A stretch of DNA of 64,000 nucleotides. It comes from Entomospira culicis. GTDB lineage: Bacteria; Spirochaetota; Spirochaetia; WRBN01. Both the position numbers and the translations under genes were made by a program. Below the pieces are notes generated by a model. The model was given only the letters and a program-made list of their open reading frames with translations. It had not been told where the DNA came from and ran no database searches. Below, piece by piece: positions 8,289-15,928 of this stretch (position 1 is the stretch's first letter; the number at the start of each line of letters is the position of its first letter). The stretch is from NCBI RefSeq assembly GCF_028748145.1, contig NZ_CP118181.1:565433-629432 (forward strand), written 5' to 3'.

Positions 8289-8612
8289 ATGTATGTAGCC
8301 AAAGATACCGGCACGCCTGCGCAGTTAGACAATGGCGTTATCCGCACCATTATGGCCTATAGTGATGATATTATGGTGGTACGCTTCGATTTTATTGAAG
8401 GGCAGGAGGTTGCTCGGCACCAGCATATGCATACGCAAAGCACGTATATCTTGAGCGGGCAGTTTGAGTTCGAGATTGATGGGCAGAAGCATCACTGTTC
8501 GGCAGGCGATACCTTGGTCTTTCCCAGTAATACTCCGCATCGATGTCTCTGCTTGGAGGCGGGGACACTTATCGATAACTTTACTCCTAAGCGTGATGAT
8601 TTTTTACCATGA
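8289..8612 (+). CDS. kdgF: KdgF-like cupin, unsaturated uronate ring-opening protein
   Basis: 107-residue single-domain cupin. KdgF linearises 4,5-unsaturated galacturonate/uronate released by pectate or alginate lyases, feeding the 2-keto-3-deoxygluconate route. Seen here: the first cupin motif with metal-binding residues (RHQHMHTQSTYILSG...), the second motif (AGDTLVFPSNTPHRCLC) and the typical tail FTPKRDDFL, which closely matches KdgF proteins. The ATG at 8289 has GGGAGGGG about 9 bases upstream. It is first of three genes (kdgF, kdgK, kdgA) under one operator-controlled promoter, and that context supports the assignment. Confidence 0.85.
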   Translation: MYVAKDTGTPAQLDNGVIRTIMAYSDDIMVVRFDFIEGQEVARHQHMHTQSTYILSGQFEFEIDGQKHHCSAGDTLVFPSNTPHRCLCLEAGTLIDNFTPKRDDFLP

Positions 8613-8635
8613 TGATAAGAAAGGAGTAGGTAGTT

Positions 8636-9745
8636 ATGAAGCAAATCGTGATTAAATCGGCAGATACATGTAAGTATGATCTGGTTAGCTTGGGAGAGGT
8701 CATGCTTCGCTTTGACCCCAGTGAAGGGCGCATTAAAACAGCTCGATCGTTTAAGGTGTGGGAAGGCGGGGGCGAGTATAATGTCGCACGTGGACTCAAG
8801 CGATGCTTTGGCATGCGCACCGCGATCGTTACGGGTATTCCCCAAAATGATGTGGGCTTGCTCTTGGAGGATCTCATCTATCAAGGTGGGGTGGACATGA
8901 GCTATGTCAAGTGGTTCAAGTATGACGGCGTGGGGCGCGATGTGCGGGTGGGGCTCAACTTTACTGAGCGTGGCTTTGGCGTGCGTGGAGCGTTGGGCGT
9001 CTCGGATCGGGCAAATAGTGGAGCGGCTAAGCTTAAAAAGGGCGACATCGACTGGGAGAAGCTCTTTGGTCAAGAGGGTGTGCGCTGGTTTCACTGTGGA
9101 GGCATTTACGCCGCGCTCTCGTCCACCACGCCCGAGGTCATTATCGAGGCGATGCAGATTGCGAAAAAATATGGCACGATTATCAGCTATGATCTCAATT
9201 ATCGCCCTAGTCTCTGGCAAGCGCAGGTCGAAGCCGGTCGCCCGAACGCTGCGCAGGAGGTTAATCGCGAAATTGCTAAATATGTCGATGTGATGATTGG
9301 TAACGAAGAGGACTTTACCGCCTCGCTTGGCTTTACCGTGGAAGGCTTGGATCATCATATCAAAGGACTCGATAGCAATAACTTTAAGAAGATGTTAGAT
9401 CAAGTTAAGCAGATGTATCCTAACTTTAAAGCGATGGCTACTACGTTGCGCGAGGTCCATACGGCAAGCGATAACGATTGGGCAGCGCTTTTAAGTTATG
9501 AGGATAAATTCTACGATAGCATGAAGTTAGAACACTTGGCGATTTTTGATCGTGTGGGTGGTGGCGATAGCTTTGCAAGTGGCTTGATCTACGGCTTTTT
9601 AACGGGCAAGAGTCCGCAAGAGGCGCTCAATTATGGCGTGGCACATGGTGCATTGGCGATGACTACACCGGGGGATACCAGTATGGCGAGTCTCAAAGAG
9701 GTAGAAAATCTGGTTAAGGGTGGCAGCGCGCGCGTGGCGCGTTAG
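8636..9745 (+). CDS. kdgK: PfkB-family sugar kinase, probable 2-keto-3-deoxygluconate kinase
   Basis: 369-residue ribokinase-fold kinase, expected to phosphorylate 2-keto-3-deoxygluconate to KDPG. The N-terminal sugar-binding part has LGEVMLRFDPSEGR and GGGEYNVARGLKR. The C-terminal PfkB signature DRVGGGDSFASG (about residues 304-315) contains the catalytic Asp and anion hole. It is somewhat longer than typical KdgK (~310), with an insertion after RGALGVSDRANSGA. The start has AAAGGAG about 10 bases upstream. It lies 23 bases after kdgF and 9 before the KDPG aldolase, so it makes the substrate for the next enzyme. Confidence 0.88.
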   Translation: MKQIVIKSADTCKYDLVSLGEVMLRFDPSEGRIKTARSFKVWEGGGEYNVARGLKRCFGMRTAIVTGIPQNDVGLLLEDLIYQGGVDMSYVKWFKYDGVGRDVRVGLNFTERGFGVRGALGVSDRANSGAAKLKKGDIDWEKLFGQEGVRWFHCGGIYAALSSTTPEVIIEAMQIAKKYGTIISYDLNYRPSLWQAQVEAGRPNAAQEVNREIAKYVDVMIGNEEDFTASLGFTVEGLDHHIKGLDSNNFKKMLDQVKQMYPNFKAMATTLREVHTASDNDWAALLSYEDKFYDSMKLEHLAIFDRVGGGDSFASGLIYGFLTGKSPQEALNYGVAHGALAMTTPGDTSMASLKEVENLVKGGSARVAR

Positions 9746-9754
9746 GGGGAAGCG

Positions 9755-10393
9755 ATGAGTGACATTATGCAGAAATTAGGTGAAGCAGGACTCTTACCCG
9801 TTATCAAAATTGATCGGTTGGAAGATGCCGTGCCGTTGGTAGAAGCGTTAATGGCGGGTGGCTTGCCTGTTGCCGAGGTTACCTTTCGTACGCAAGTTGC
9901 CCCACAGGCGATTGCGACGATAAGCAAGGCCCGACCTGATGTCATTTTAGGGGCGGGTACGATTCTGACAACGGAGCAGGTAGATCAGGCGATTGCGGTG
10001 GGTGCTAAGTTCTTGGTGAGTCCAGGGTTTAATCCTACCGTGGTGGAGCACGCGCTTAAACGAGGTATCCCGATCACGCCGGGGGTATGTACGCCGAGCG
10101 AGGTGGAGCAAGCATCGAGTATGGGGTTGAACGTTTTAAAGTTTTTCCCTGCTGAACAATTTGGTGGCGTGGCAATGCTCAAGACGTTCTATTCGGTCTA
10201 TCCGCACATCAAATTTATTCCTACCGGCGGAGTAACGCTAGCTAATTTGCCTGAATATATCAAACAGCCCAATATCCACGCCGTGGGGGGCACATGGATG
10301 GTGCATTCTGATTTGATTAAGGCGAAGGATTGGGCAAAAATTACTCAACTAGCGCAAGAGGCGGTTAATGTCTTGCATAAGATAAAAAAATAG
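9755..10393 (+). CDS. kdgA: KDPG/KHG aldolase
   Basis: 212-residue class I aldolase (Eda/KdgA family) that splits 2-keto-3-deoxy-6-phosphogluconate into pyruvate and glyceraldehyde 3-phosphate. Seen: the substrate-binding Glu segment PVAEVTFRT, GAGTILTTEQV, SPGFNP, and the Schiff-base lysine in LKFFPAEQFGG (about residue 130), then PTGGV. The length is standard. It is last in the operon; a hairpin terminator follows 6 bases after the stop codon. Confidence 0.93.
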   Translation: MSDIMQKLGEAGLLPVIKIDRLEDAVPLVEALMAGGLPVAEVTFRTQVAPQAIATISKARPDVILGAGTILTTEQVDQAIAVGAKFLVSPGFNPTVVEHALKRGIPITPGVCTPSEVEQASSMGLNVLKFFPAEQFGGVAMLKTFYSVYPHIKFIPTGGVTLANLPEYIKQPNIHAVGGTWMVHSDLIKAKDWAKITQLAQEAVNVLHKIKK

Positions 10394-10399
10394 TAAAAG

Positions 10400-10437
10400 A
10401 TTCCTCATTTTCTTTATAGGAGAGATGAGGAATTTTT
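10400..10437 (+). terminator. rho-independent terminator of the kdg operon
   Basis: Nine-bp stem ATTCCTCAT (10400-10408) / ATGAGGAAT (10425-10433), 16-base loop, followed by a short T run. It isolates the kdg operon from cas3. Confidence 0.75.
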
Positions 10438-10492
10438 AATTTTTTCTTGTATTTATATAAATCATTATTAAGTAATTTTAATAAGTTTTATC

Positions 10493-10521
10493 TTGACAAT
10501 TGTCTTGATTGCCTTGATAAT
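10493..10521 (+). promoter_or_regulatory. cas3 promoter, leaderless arrangement
   Basis: TTGACA (10493-10498), 17 bp, GATAAT (10516-10521), then 5 bases to the ATG of cas3 at 10527. No Shine-Dalgarno sequence is present. Confidence 0.75.
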
Positions 10522-10526
10522 AAAGT

Positions 10527-12971
10527 ATGGAAAATGTTAATCAAGATGAGTTTTATGCGCGCTATGACATTAATGATGAGGGCGAGGTCTTCTGGCAACG
10601 ATTAGACGATCATTTGCGTGAGGTGGCAGAGTTAGCGTATGATACGCTAAAAGATGTGGATGGAGAGTTGGCTAGCTGGGCAAAGCTGGCGGGGTATTTT
10701 CATGATTATGGCAAGTTTAACCCCGCTTTTCAAGAGCGGTTGCGTAAGGCTCAGGCTAAAGAGCACGCGCAGTTAGTCGCCAACACCGAAGAAGAGCGCC
10801 GTTTAGCCGATAAGATCCTCGTTCCTAAAGCACCGCATGCACAGCTAGGGGTGGATGGGTTTCTTGGATATTTAATGAAAAAGAAAGCAACGATGAATCC
10901 TAAATATCATGCATTGTTTACTTTTTTACCTTCATACGCTATTCTCGCTCACCATGCCGGATTGAGTGATACAATCAGTAAAAAAGAGTTTAACTCAACG
11001 ATAGATTATGCATTTTGGCGTGAGATGCTTGACAATCTCCATGCACTGGAACCACAGTTAACGGATTTTACTTCAGGTCTAATAGACAAGACAAATCACC
11101 TGCCTAGCAATGATGCCAAGCATAGTCAATTAGGGTTTAATGCGATGATGACGGTGCGTCTACTTTTTTCGGCGTTGGTGCATGCGGATCATCTAGCGAG
11201 TGCAAAGTTTCGCTTGCCTGATGATAGCGAGATTCATTTTGCTTCTATTGCAGAGATAAAAACTCATTTTGTAGCTCAATATAGACAATTTTTGGCTCAT
11301 CGTACCCACCCTTCGGCTAGCGACGTTACGGCGATTAAATTACAGCAAAAACGTAATGAGATTTACCAATCGTGCTTGTCCATGGCAACGCAAGAGCGAG
11401 GAATTTTTAGCCTCACCGTGCCAACGGGGGGAGGCAAGACACTCTCTTCTCTGGCGTTTGCTTTGCATCATGCAGAACATCACCAGCAACAGCGCGTGAT
11501 TTATGTGGCACCGTTTACCTCAATTTTGGATCAAACGGTTGGCATTTATCAGCAATATGTGGGAGAGCATAATCTCTTTGCCCACTACAGTACCTATGAT
11601 GCGCTCCAATTTAAGGAGAATGCCGAAGAGGCGTATCAGCCATTGCGCAACGCCTTGAGTGAGAGTTGGCAACAGCCGGTTATTTTGACGACAGCTGTGC
11701 AATTTTGGGAGTCGCTCTTTACGCACAAGCCATCCAAGGCGAAAAAAATTCATCACATCGCCAACAGTGTGATTATTCTCGATGAGATTCAGAGCATTCC
11801 GCGTGCGTATCTCTCGCCTATTTTGCACATGATGCGTAGTTTGGTGGCGTATGGTTGTTCGGTGGTGCTCTGCTCGGCGACCCAGCCACAGTTTGACGCT
11901 CCACAATTATCGCACTTGGCGCTACAGGATATTAAGGAGATGATGCCTAACCCTCAACAATTAGCCGATGATTTATCTCGTGTAACACTACACCTTTCGC
12001 ACGCGGCGAAGAGCATAGAAGAGTTGGCGCAGGAGGTTATTGCATGCTCGCAGGCATTAGTCATTGTCAATTTACGTGGAACGGCATCTAAGGTGTATCA
12101 GGCGATTTGTGAGCAAGTGGCAGATAAGGAGGCGGTCTTTCACTTGAGTGGACTGATGGCGGTGGCACACCGTCAAGAGATTTTAACGAGAGTCAAAGAA
12201 GAGTATCTTGCCAAGGGTAAGGCGTGTTACTTGGTGAGTACGCACCTTATTGAGGCGGGGGTGGATATAGACTTTCCTGTCGTTTATCGTGAGGAGGCGG
12301 GATTAGAGAATCTGATTCAATCGGCAGGTCGATGCAATCGAGAATTTAAGGTGGAGCGAGGTGCTTTTGTGATCTTTGCCTTGGCTGATGTGAAGATTCC
12401 CGATATGCACGCCCAACAACATGCCATCTATCAGCGTATCCGTGATGCATATGGGGAGAGATTATTTCACTTAGATGCGATCCGTGATTATTATCAAGAG
12501 ATTTATCATATCAATAATGCCGGGGTTAAAGGTGCGCAAGGTAATCCTCTAGATGTCTATGCGATTGAGCAAGATGTGAGGAATGTCGGTAGGAATTTTG
12601 CGAAGGGTGCTGCGCTCAATAATATGCCCTTTGCGTCGATTAGCCAGCAGTTCTCTCTCATTAAAGATGAGCAGTGGACGGTAGTTATTCCTTATCATAA
12701 AGAGGTTGAAGAGTCGATTCAGTACATCGAACAGAAGGGACTTTCTCGTAAGCACTTACGTAAGCTCGCACGTTATAGCGTGGGTGTCTATAAAAATCAC
12801 TATAATGAGTTGCACCATCAGCATCATATTCGAGAGCTAGTGGATAGTCGGGGGAATGCGCTGGGTATCTACTACCTTGAACCAGCGTATTATCAGACCA
12901 CCTATGACGAACGCATGGGCTTGAGGCAAGAGGTAAGCGATATTCTGGTGAGTGATAGTTCGATATATTAG
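10527..12971 (+). CDS. cas3: CRISPR-associated helicase-nuclease Cas3 (type I-C)
   Basis: 814-residue HD nuclease/SF2 helicase that degrades DNA marked by Cascade. The N-terminal HD domain has YFHDYGK (His59-Asp60) and a later HH pair (AILAHHAG). The helicase part has Walker A VPTGGGKT (about 298-305), the DEIQ box (about 417), SAT (about 450), STHLIEAGVDIDFP and the motif VI stretch QSAGRCNR. The HD-helicase order and length fit type I-C. It has its own promoter with the -10 five bases before the ATG and no ribosome site, so it is probably leaderless. It is separated from cas5c by 319 bases holding an orphan CRISPR repeat, so cas3 and the Cascade operon are controlled separately. Confidence 0.96.
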   Translation: MENVNQDEFYARYDINDEGEVFWQRLDDHLREVAELAYDTLKDVDGELASWAKLAGYFHDYGKFNPAFQERLRKAQAKEHAQLVANTEEERRLADKILVPKAPHAQLGVDGFLGYLMKKKATMNPKYHALFTFLPSYAILAHHAGLSDTISKKEFNSTIDYAFWREMLDNLHALEPQLTDFTSGLIDKTNHLPSNDAKHSQLGFNAMMTVRLLFSALVHADHLASAKFRLPDDSEIHFASIAEIKTHFVAQYRQFLAHRTHPSASDVTAIKLQQKRNEIYQSCLSMATQERGIFSLTVPTGGGKTLSSLAFALHHAEHHQQQRVIYVAPFTSILDQTVGIYQQYVGEHNLFAHYSTYDALQFKENAEEAYQPLRNALSESWQQPVILTTAVQFWESLFTHKPSKAKKIHHIANSVIILDEIQSIPRAYLSPILHMMRSLVAYGCSVVLCSATQPQFDAPQLSHLALQDIKEMMPNPQQLADDLSRVTLHLSHAAKSIEELAQEVIACSQALVIVNLRGTASKVYQAICEQVADKEAVFHLSGLMAVAHRQEILTRVKEEYLAKGKACYLVSTHLIEAGVDIDFPVVYREEAGLENLIQSAGRCNREFKVERGAFVIFALADVKIPDMHAQQHAIYQRIRDAYGERLFHLDAIRDYYQEIYHINNAGVKGAQGNPLDVYAIEQDVRNVGRNFAKGAALNNMPFASISQQFSLIKDEQWTVVIPYHKEVEESIQYIEQKGLSRKHLRKLARYSVGVYKNHYNELHHQHHIRELVDSRGNALGIYYLEPAYYQTTYDERMGLRQEVSDILVSDSSIY

Positions 12972-12980
12972 ATGAATTAC

Positions 12981-13009
12981 TTGCTTTTTCGCTTGCTTTT
13001 GGCTATACT
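12981..13009 (+). promoter_or_regulatory. promoter in front of the orphan CRISPR repeat
   Basis: TTGCTT (12981-12986), 17 bp, TATACT (13004-13009), beginning 9 bases after the cas3 stop. The predicted start (about 13016) is only ~6 bases before the repeat at 13022, and no open reading frame follows, so its product should be an RNA. Confidence 0.65.
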
Positions 13010-13021
13010 AAGGTCTCTAAG

Positions 13022-13053
13022 GTTGCCCTCCACGCGAGGGCATGAATTGAAAC
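13022..13053 (+). CRISPR. orphan, intact CRISPR repeat between cas3 and cas5c
   Basis: Identical over all 32 bases to the repeats of the main array 6.5 kb away (starts GTTGCCCTCC, ends ATTGAAAC) and in the same orientation. It stands alone; no second intact repeat is found nearby. Confidence 0.95.
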
Positions 13054-13096
13054 CACTTTTTCTATTTTTGTTTGGATATAATCTTATCAGTTTTAC

Positions 13097-13118
13097 GCCT
13101 ATAGGATTGACTATAGGC
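13097..13118 (+). terminator. hairpin ending the orphan-repeat RNA
   Basis: Perfect 8-bp stem GCCTATAG (13097-13104) / CTATAGGC (13111-13118) with a 6-base loop, followed by ATTTC and a T-rich stretch. It could act as a weak terminator or as a 3' stabiliser. Confidence 0.5.
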
Positions 13119-13122
13119 ATTT

Positions 13123-13156
13123 CACTTATTCTATTTTTTTTGGAATAATTTTTTCA
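13123..13156 (+). promoter_or_regulatory. candidate Cascade target upstream of the cas5c operon promoter
   Basis: Bases 13123-13141 match the sequence following the orphan repeat (13054-13072) at 17 of 19 positions; mismatches are at positions 6 and 17. Similarity continues to about 13156 with single-base gaps. The 5' flank is TTT, or TTC if the guide is counted one base later. The site ends about 21 bases before the -35 box. Confidence 0.55.
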
Positions 13157-13176
13157 ATAAATTTTTATAAAACCTC

Positions 13177-13205
13177 TTGACAATTTTTTTCTAATAAAGT
13201 AGAAT
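13177..13205 (+). promoter_or_regulatory. promoter of the cas5c-cas8c-cas7c-cas4-cas1-cas2 operon
   Basis: TTGACA (13177-13182), 17 bp, TAGAAT (13200-13205). The expected leader is about 80 bases and contains an attenuator-like hairpin and a strong AAAGGAGGT ribosome site before cas5c. Confidence 0.7.
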
Positions 13206-13227
13206 ATAATTAGTAAAAAGGAAGTAG

Positions 13228-13272
13228 GCGATATCAACTTTCTTTCTATTGGTTGATATCGCTTTTAGTTTT
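13228..13272 (+). terminator. attenuator-like hairpin in the cas5c leader
   Basis: Perfect 11-bp stem GCGATATCAAC (13228-13238) / GTTGATATCGC (13252-13262) with a 13-base loop, followed directly by TTTTAGTTTTATT. It lies between the promoter and cas5c, where it could cut off transcription unless opposed. No alternative antiterminator pairing was found by eye. Confidence 0.6.
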
Positions 13273-13290
13273 ATTAAAAGGAGGTAAGCT

Positions 13291-13998
13291 ATGAGCATTC
13301 GCATTTATGTGGAAGGCGAACGGGCGCTGTGGACGCGTCCTGAAAATAAAGCAGAACGGGTTTCTTATCCCGCAATGACCTTTAGTTCGGCTCGAAATTG
13401 TTTGCAAGCAATCTACTGGAAGCCCTCGATTGAGTGGGTGGTAGAGAGCATTGAGGTCTTGCGTCCCTCGCGCTTTATTTCGGTTAAACGCAACGAGGTA
13501 AAGAGTTTAGCCATTAAGGGTAAGGACGATTTTTACATTGAGGAGCTACGCACCCAGCGGTATACTTTGATGCTTGCTGGTATTAAGCAAGAAGATGCTC
13601 CGCAAGAGCGTCCGAAGTTGGCGTATATTATTAACGCTCACTTTCGTATGACCGACCTTGCAGGCGTATCGCGGAAAAAGTGGCAAGAACATACCCCCGA
13701 GGAGCTGGCTAATGATGCCAACCCTGACAAACATCTTGCTATTATTATGGAACGCTTACAAAATGGAAGTGCGTTCACCCAACCCTATTTTGGCACTCGG
13801 GAGTGCACGGCTTATTTTCGCCTAGCCAATGATGCGGATGTTTGCTTGCTTAGCGAGGAGGAGAAGAATAAGGATTGGGGCTGGATGTTTTATGACTTTG
13901 ACTTTTCAGATAAAAAAAATCCAAGACCGCTCTTCTTTCATGCCAAACTGAAGGAGGGAACTATCTATGCTCCTAAAAAGGAGGCACTTAGCTTATGA
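13291..13998 (+). CDS. cas5c: Cas5c (Cas5d), crRNA-processing subunit of type I-C Cascade
   Basis: 235-residue RAMP protein. In type I-C, which lacks Cas6, Cas5c cuts the pre-crRNA repeat and stays on the 5' handle. Seen: the family N-terminus (IYVEGERALWTRPENKAERVSYPAMTFSSARNCLQAIYWKP), which carries the conserved Tyr region, and the FGTRECTAYF segment typical of Cas5d. A strong AAAGGAGGT site precedes the ATG. Its stop overlaps the cas8c start by 4 bases. It is first gene of the Cascade/adaptation operon and the likely maturase for both the array and the orphan-repeat RNA. Confidence 0.94.
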   Translation: MSIRIYVEGERALWTRPENKAERVSYPAMTFSSARNCLQAIYWKPSIEWVVESIEVLRPSRFISVKRNEVKSLAIKGKDDFYIEELRTQRYTLMLAGIKQEDAPQERPKLAYIINAHFRMTDLAGVSRKKWQEHTPEELANDANPDKHLAIIMERLQNGSAFTQPYFGTRECTAYFRLANDADVCLLSEEEKNKDWGWMFYDFDFSDKKNPRPLFFHAKLKEGTIYAPKKEALSL

Positions 13999-15911
13999 TT
14001 CTGCAAAAACTTACTGATTTGTACGATCGCTTTGCTGGAGATGAGAGCGAGGATGTGCGCGAGGCGTTGCCTCTGTATGGATTTAGCTTGGCTAAGGTGG
14101 TGTATGCCCTGCATCTGAATGAGGCTGGCGAGCTAGTAGATAAAGATTATTTACGCTACAAAAAGCGTGTGGTGACAGGCAAAAACAAAGATGGTACGTC
14201 CAAGACAAAAGAGATGGAATTTACCAAAACGATGATTGTTCCCGAGCAAGAAGGGCGTAGTCAAAACATTCGAGCTTATTTTTTGTGTGATACGCTAACA
14301 TATATTCTTGGTAATAGCTATACACCCAAAAAACCTGAGACACAAGAAAAAAAGTTAAAAAAATTTGAAGCTTCCAAGGCATTACACCTTAGCGAAATCT
14401 CTCGTATGAATGAGCCACTACTTGAGCCGGTAAAGCGTTTTTTTGCGCAGTGGAATCCCCATAATTTTGAGCAATTTGTGCAAGATAATATGCCTAAATG
14501 GGACGATTGGCAACGTATGGAAGACGCAGTTATTGTTTTTCGCTTGCCTAGTGGAGCGTATGCGCATGATTTGGCAAGTGTTAAGGCTTACGCGGTAGAT
14601 CAAGCCAGTAGTGCCGAAGGCGAGCGTGGGCGTTGTATGGTTACCGGCAAGGAGAATGTGGTGATTGCCGATTTGCACCCAAACGTCAAGATGCCCGGTG
14701 GTGGCAGTAAATTTGTCTCCTATAATTACGGTGTGTTGACTTCCTATAATAAGAAAGGTGGAGCTAATGCCCCTATTGGGGCGGAGACAGCGTTTAAATA
14801 CACCGAAGCGCTCAATATGTTAATTGGTACAAAAAATCAGCGAATTAGTTTGGGCGATGCTACGGTAGTTTATTGGTCAAACGGTGCTAGTGAGTATGAG
14901 CAGGGACTAAAAGATACACTGCAGCCAGAGGAAGAGCAGACGATAGCGGAGTTAAAAAGACGACTTATCCGCTACAATCTTGATAAAGGGTGGATTGATC
15001 TTACGCATGTTCGTTTACCTGTAGAAGGTCTTACGGATATGACGATTGTTGATGAGGACTTGAATATAAAGGATCCTCAACCCTTCTATGTTTTGTCTTT
15101 AGTGGCGAATATGCAACGTTTGGGCATTCGCTTTTTTTGGGAGAGCACCATTGGGGTGAATAAAGCAATTATCACTAAATATTATAACGAACTGGAGTTG
15201 GTACGTTTTACCGACAAACAGCCTGAATTTATTCCGTTATATGCTTTAGTGAGTGCGACTAAGAGTAAAATGGAACGGGAGACTTCACCCGTTGTTGTTG
15301 ACTACTTGTTACAATCTGTTTTGACTGGGCAGGAGTATCATCGATCATTGTTGTCCCATTTGGTTAGTCGTATTAGGCGCGATCATGATACGGGCTATAC
15401 CCGTACGGCGTTGATTAAGGCGATTTTATTGCGTAATCACGCATCGTATTTAGAGCGATATGCGTCATTGGTTTGTATTGCATCGATGAATGAAGAAGAG
15501 AGAAAAAAAAGGAGGTTAGTTGTGTTAAATGATGAGTTAGCCAGCCATGGTTATTTGAGTGGTCGCTTGTTTGCGGTGCTAGAGAGGGCGCAGGATATGG
15601 CCATTGGTGCCAATGCGAGTATCAGTGATCGATACATTGGCTCGGTATCTACACGTCCTGCGGTGGTCTTTCCGCTACTTTTAAAGTTGAATGTGCATCA
15701 CTTAAGTAAGATTGGTGGTGGCATGGCTTTTAACTTTAAGCTAGAGCTGGAGCGGATTATGGCACATTTCGATGTGAATGAGAAGGGGGTGATTTTCCCA
15801 CGTATTTTGTCGCTAGAGGAACAGGGATTGTTCTTTGTGGGCTATTATCACCAGCGTGCTGCCATGAGCGATCGCTTACGCAGTGAGAAGAAAGAAGAGA
15901 GTAATCAATAA
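13995..15911 (+). CDS. cas8c: Cas8c (Csd1), large subunit of type I-C Cascade
   Basis: 638-residue Csd1-family protein, the large subunit that reads the PAM and recruits Cas3. Typical features are MILQKLTDLYDRF at the N-terminus, GRCMVTGKENVVIADLHPNVKMPGG in the middle (a Csd1 hallmark), and GSVSTRPAVVFPLLLKLNVHHLSKI near the C-terminus. In type I-C the small subunit Cas11c is usually made from an internal start within cas8c; in-frame Met codons are present in the last third, but none has an obvious strong ribosome site apart from GGAGGTTAG near 15510, before a GTG. The ATGA overlap with cas5c indicates coupled translation. Confidence 0.95.
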   Translation: MILQKLTDLYDRFAGDESEDVREALPLYGFSLAKVVYALHLNEAGELVDKDYLRYKKRVVTGKNKDGTSKTKEMEFTKTMIVPEQEGRSQNIRAYFLCDTLTYILGNSYTPKKPETQEKKLKKFEASKALHLSEISRMNEPLLEPVKRFFAQWNPHNFEQFVQDNMPKWDDWQRMEDAVIVFRLPSGAYAHDLASVKAYAVDQASSAEGERGRCMVTGKENVVIADLHPNVKMPGGGSKFVSYNYGVLTSYNKKGGANAPIGAETAFKYTEALNMLIGTKNQRISLGDATVVYWSNGASEYEQGLKDTLQPEEEQTIAELKRRLIRYNLDKGWIDLTHVRLPVEGLTDMTIVDEDLNIKDPQPFYVLSLVANMQRLGIRFFWESTIGVNKAIITKYYNELELVRFTDKQPEFIPLYALVSATKSKMERETSPVVVDYLLQSVLTGQEYHRSLLSHLVSRIRRDHDTGYTRTALIKAILLRNHASYLERYASLVCIASMNEEERKKRRLVVLNDELASHGYLSGRLFAVLERAQDMAIGANASISDRYIGSVSTRPAVVFPLLLKLNVHHLSKIGGGMAFNFKLELERIMAHFDVNEKGVIFPRILSLEEQGLFFVGYYHQRAAMSDRLRSEKKEESNQ

Positions 15912-15928
15912 AAAAGGAGTATATAATC

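Larger units (their letters stand above)
13016..13119 (+). ncRNA. candidate crRNA-like regulatory RNA within the cas locus
   Basis: Predicted transcript of about 100 nt: promoter at 12981-13009, one intact 32-base CRISPR repeat (13022-13053), a spacer-like stretch (13054 to about 13090), and a closing 8-bp hairpin (13097-13118). Cas5c cleavage in the repeat would leave a crRNA-like 5' handle joined to the spacer-like part. The spacer-like part matches 17 of 19 bases at 13123-13141, upstream of the cas5c operon promoter. This resembles the CreR/CreA small RNAs that guide Cascade to cas or toxin promoters in other systems. Transcription and processing are inferred. Confidence 0.6.

Noticed and set aside
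13091-13122. A second, decayed repeat between the orphan spacer and its target, because the interval is exactly 32 bases
   Set aside because: Only GCC and GGCAT align, and the ATTGAAAC handle is missing; a plain hairpin explains it better, though it is kept as an alternative in the main finding.
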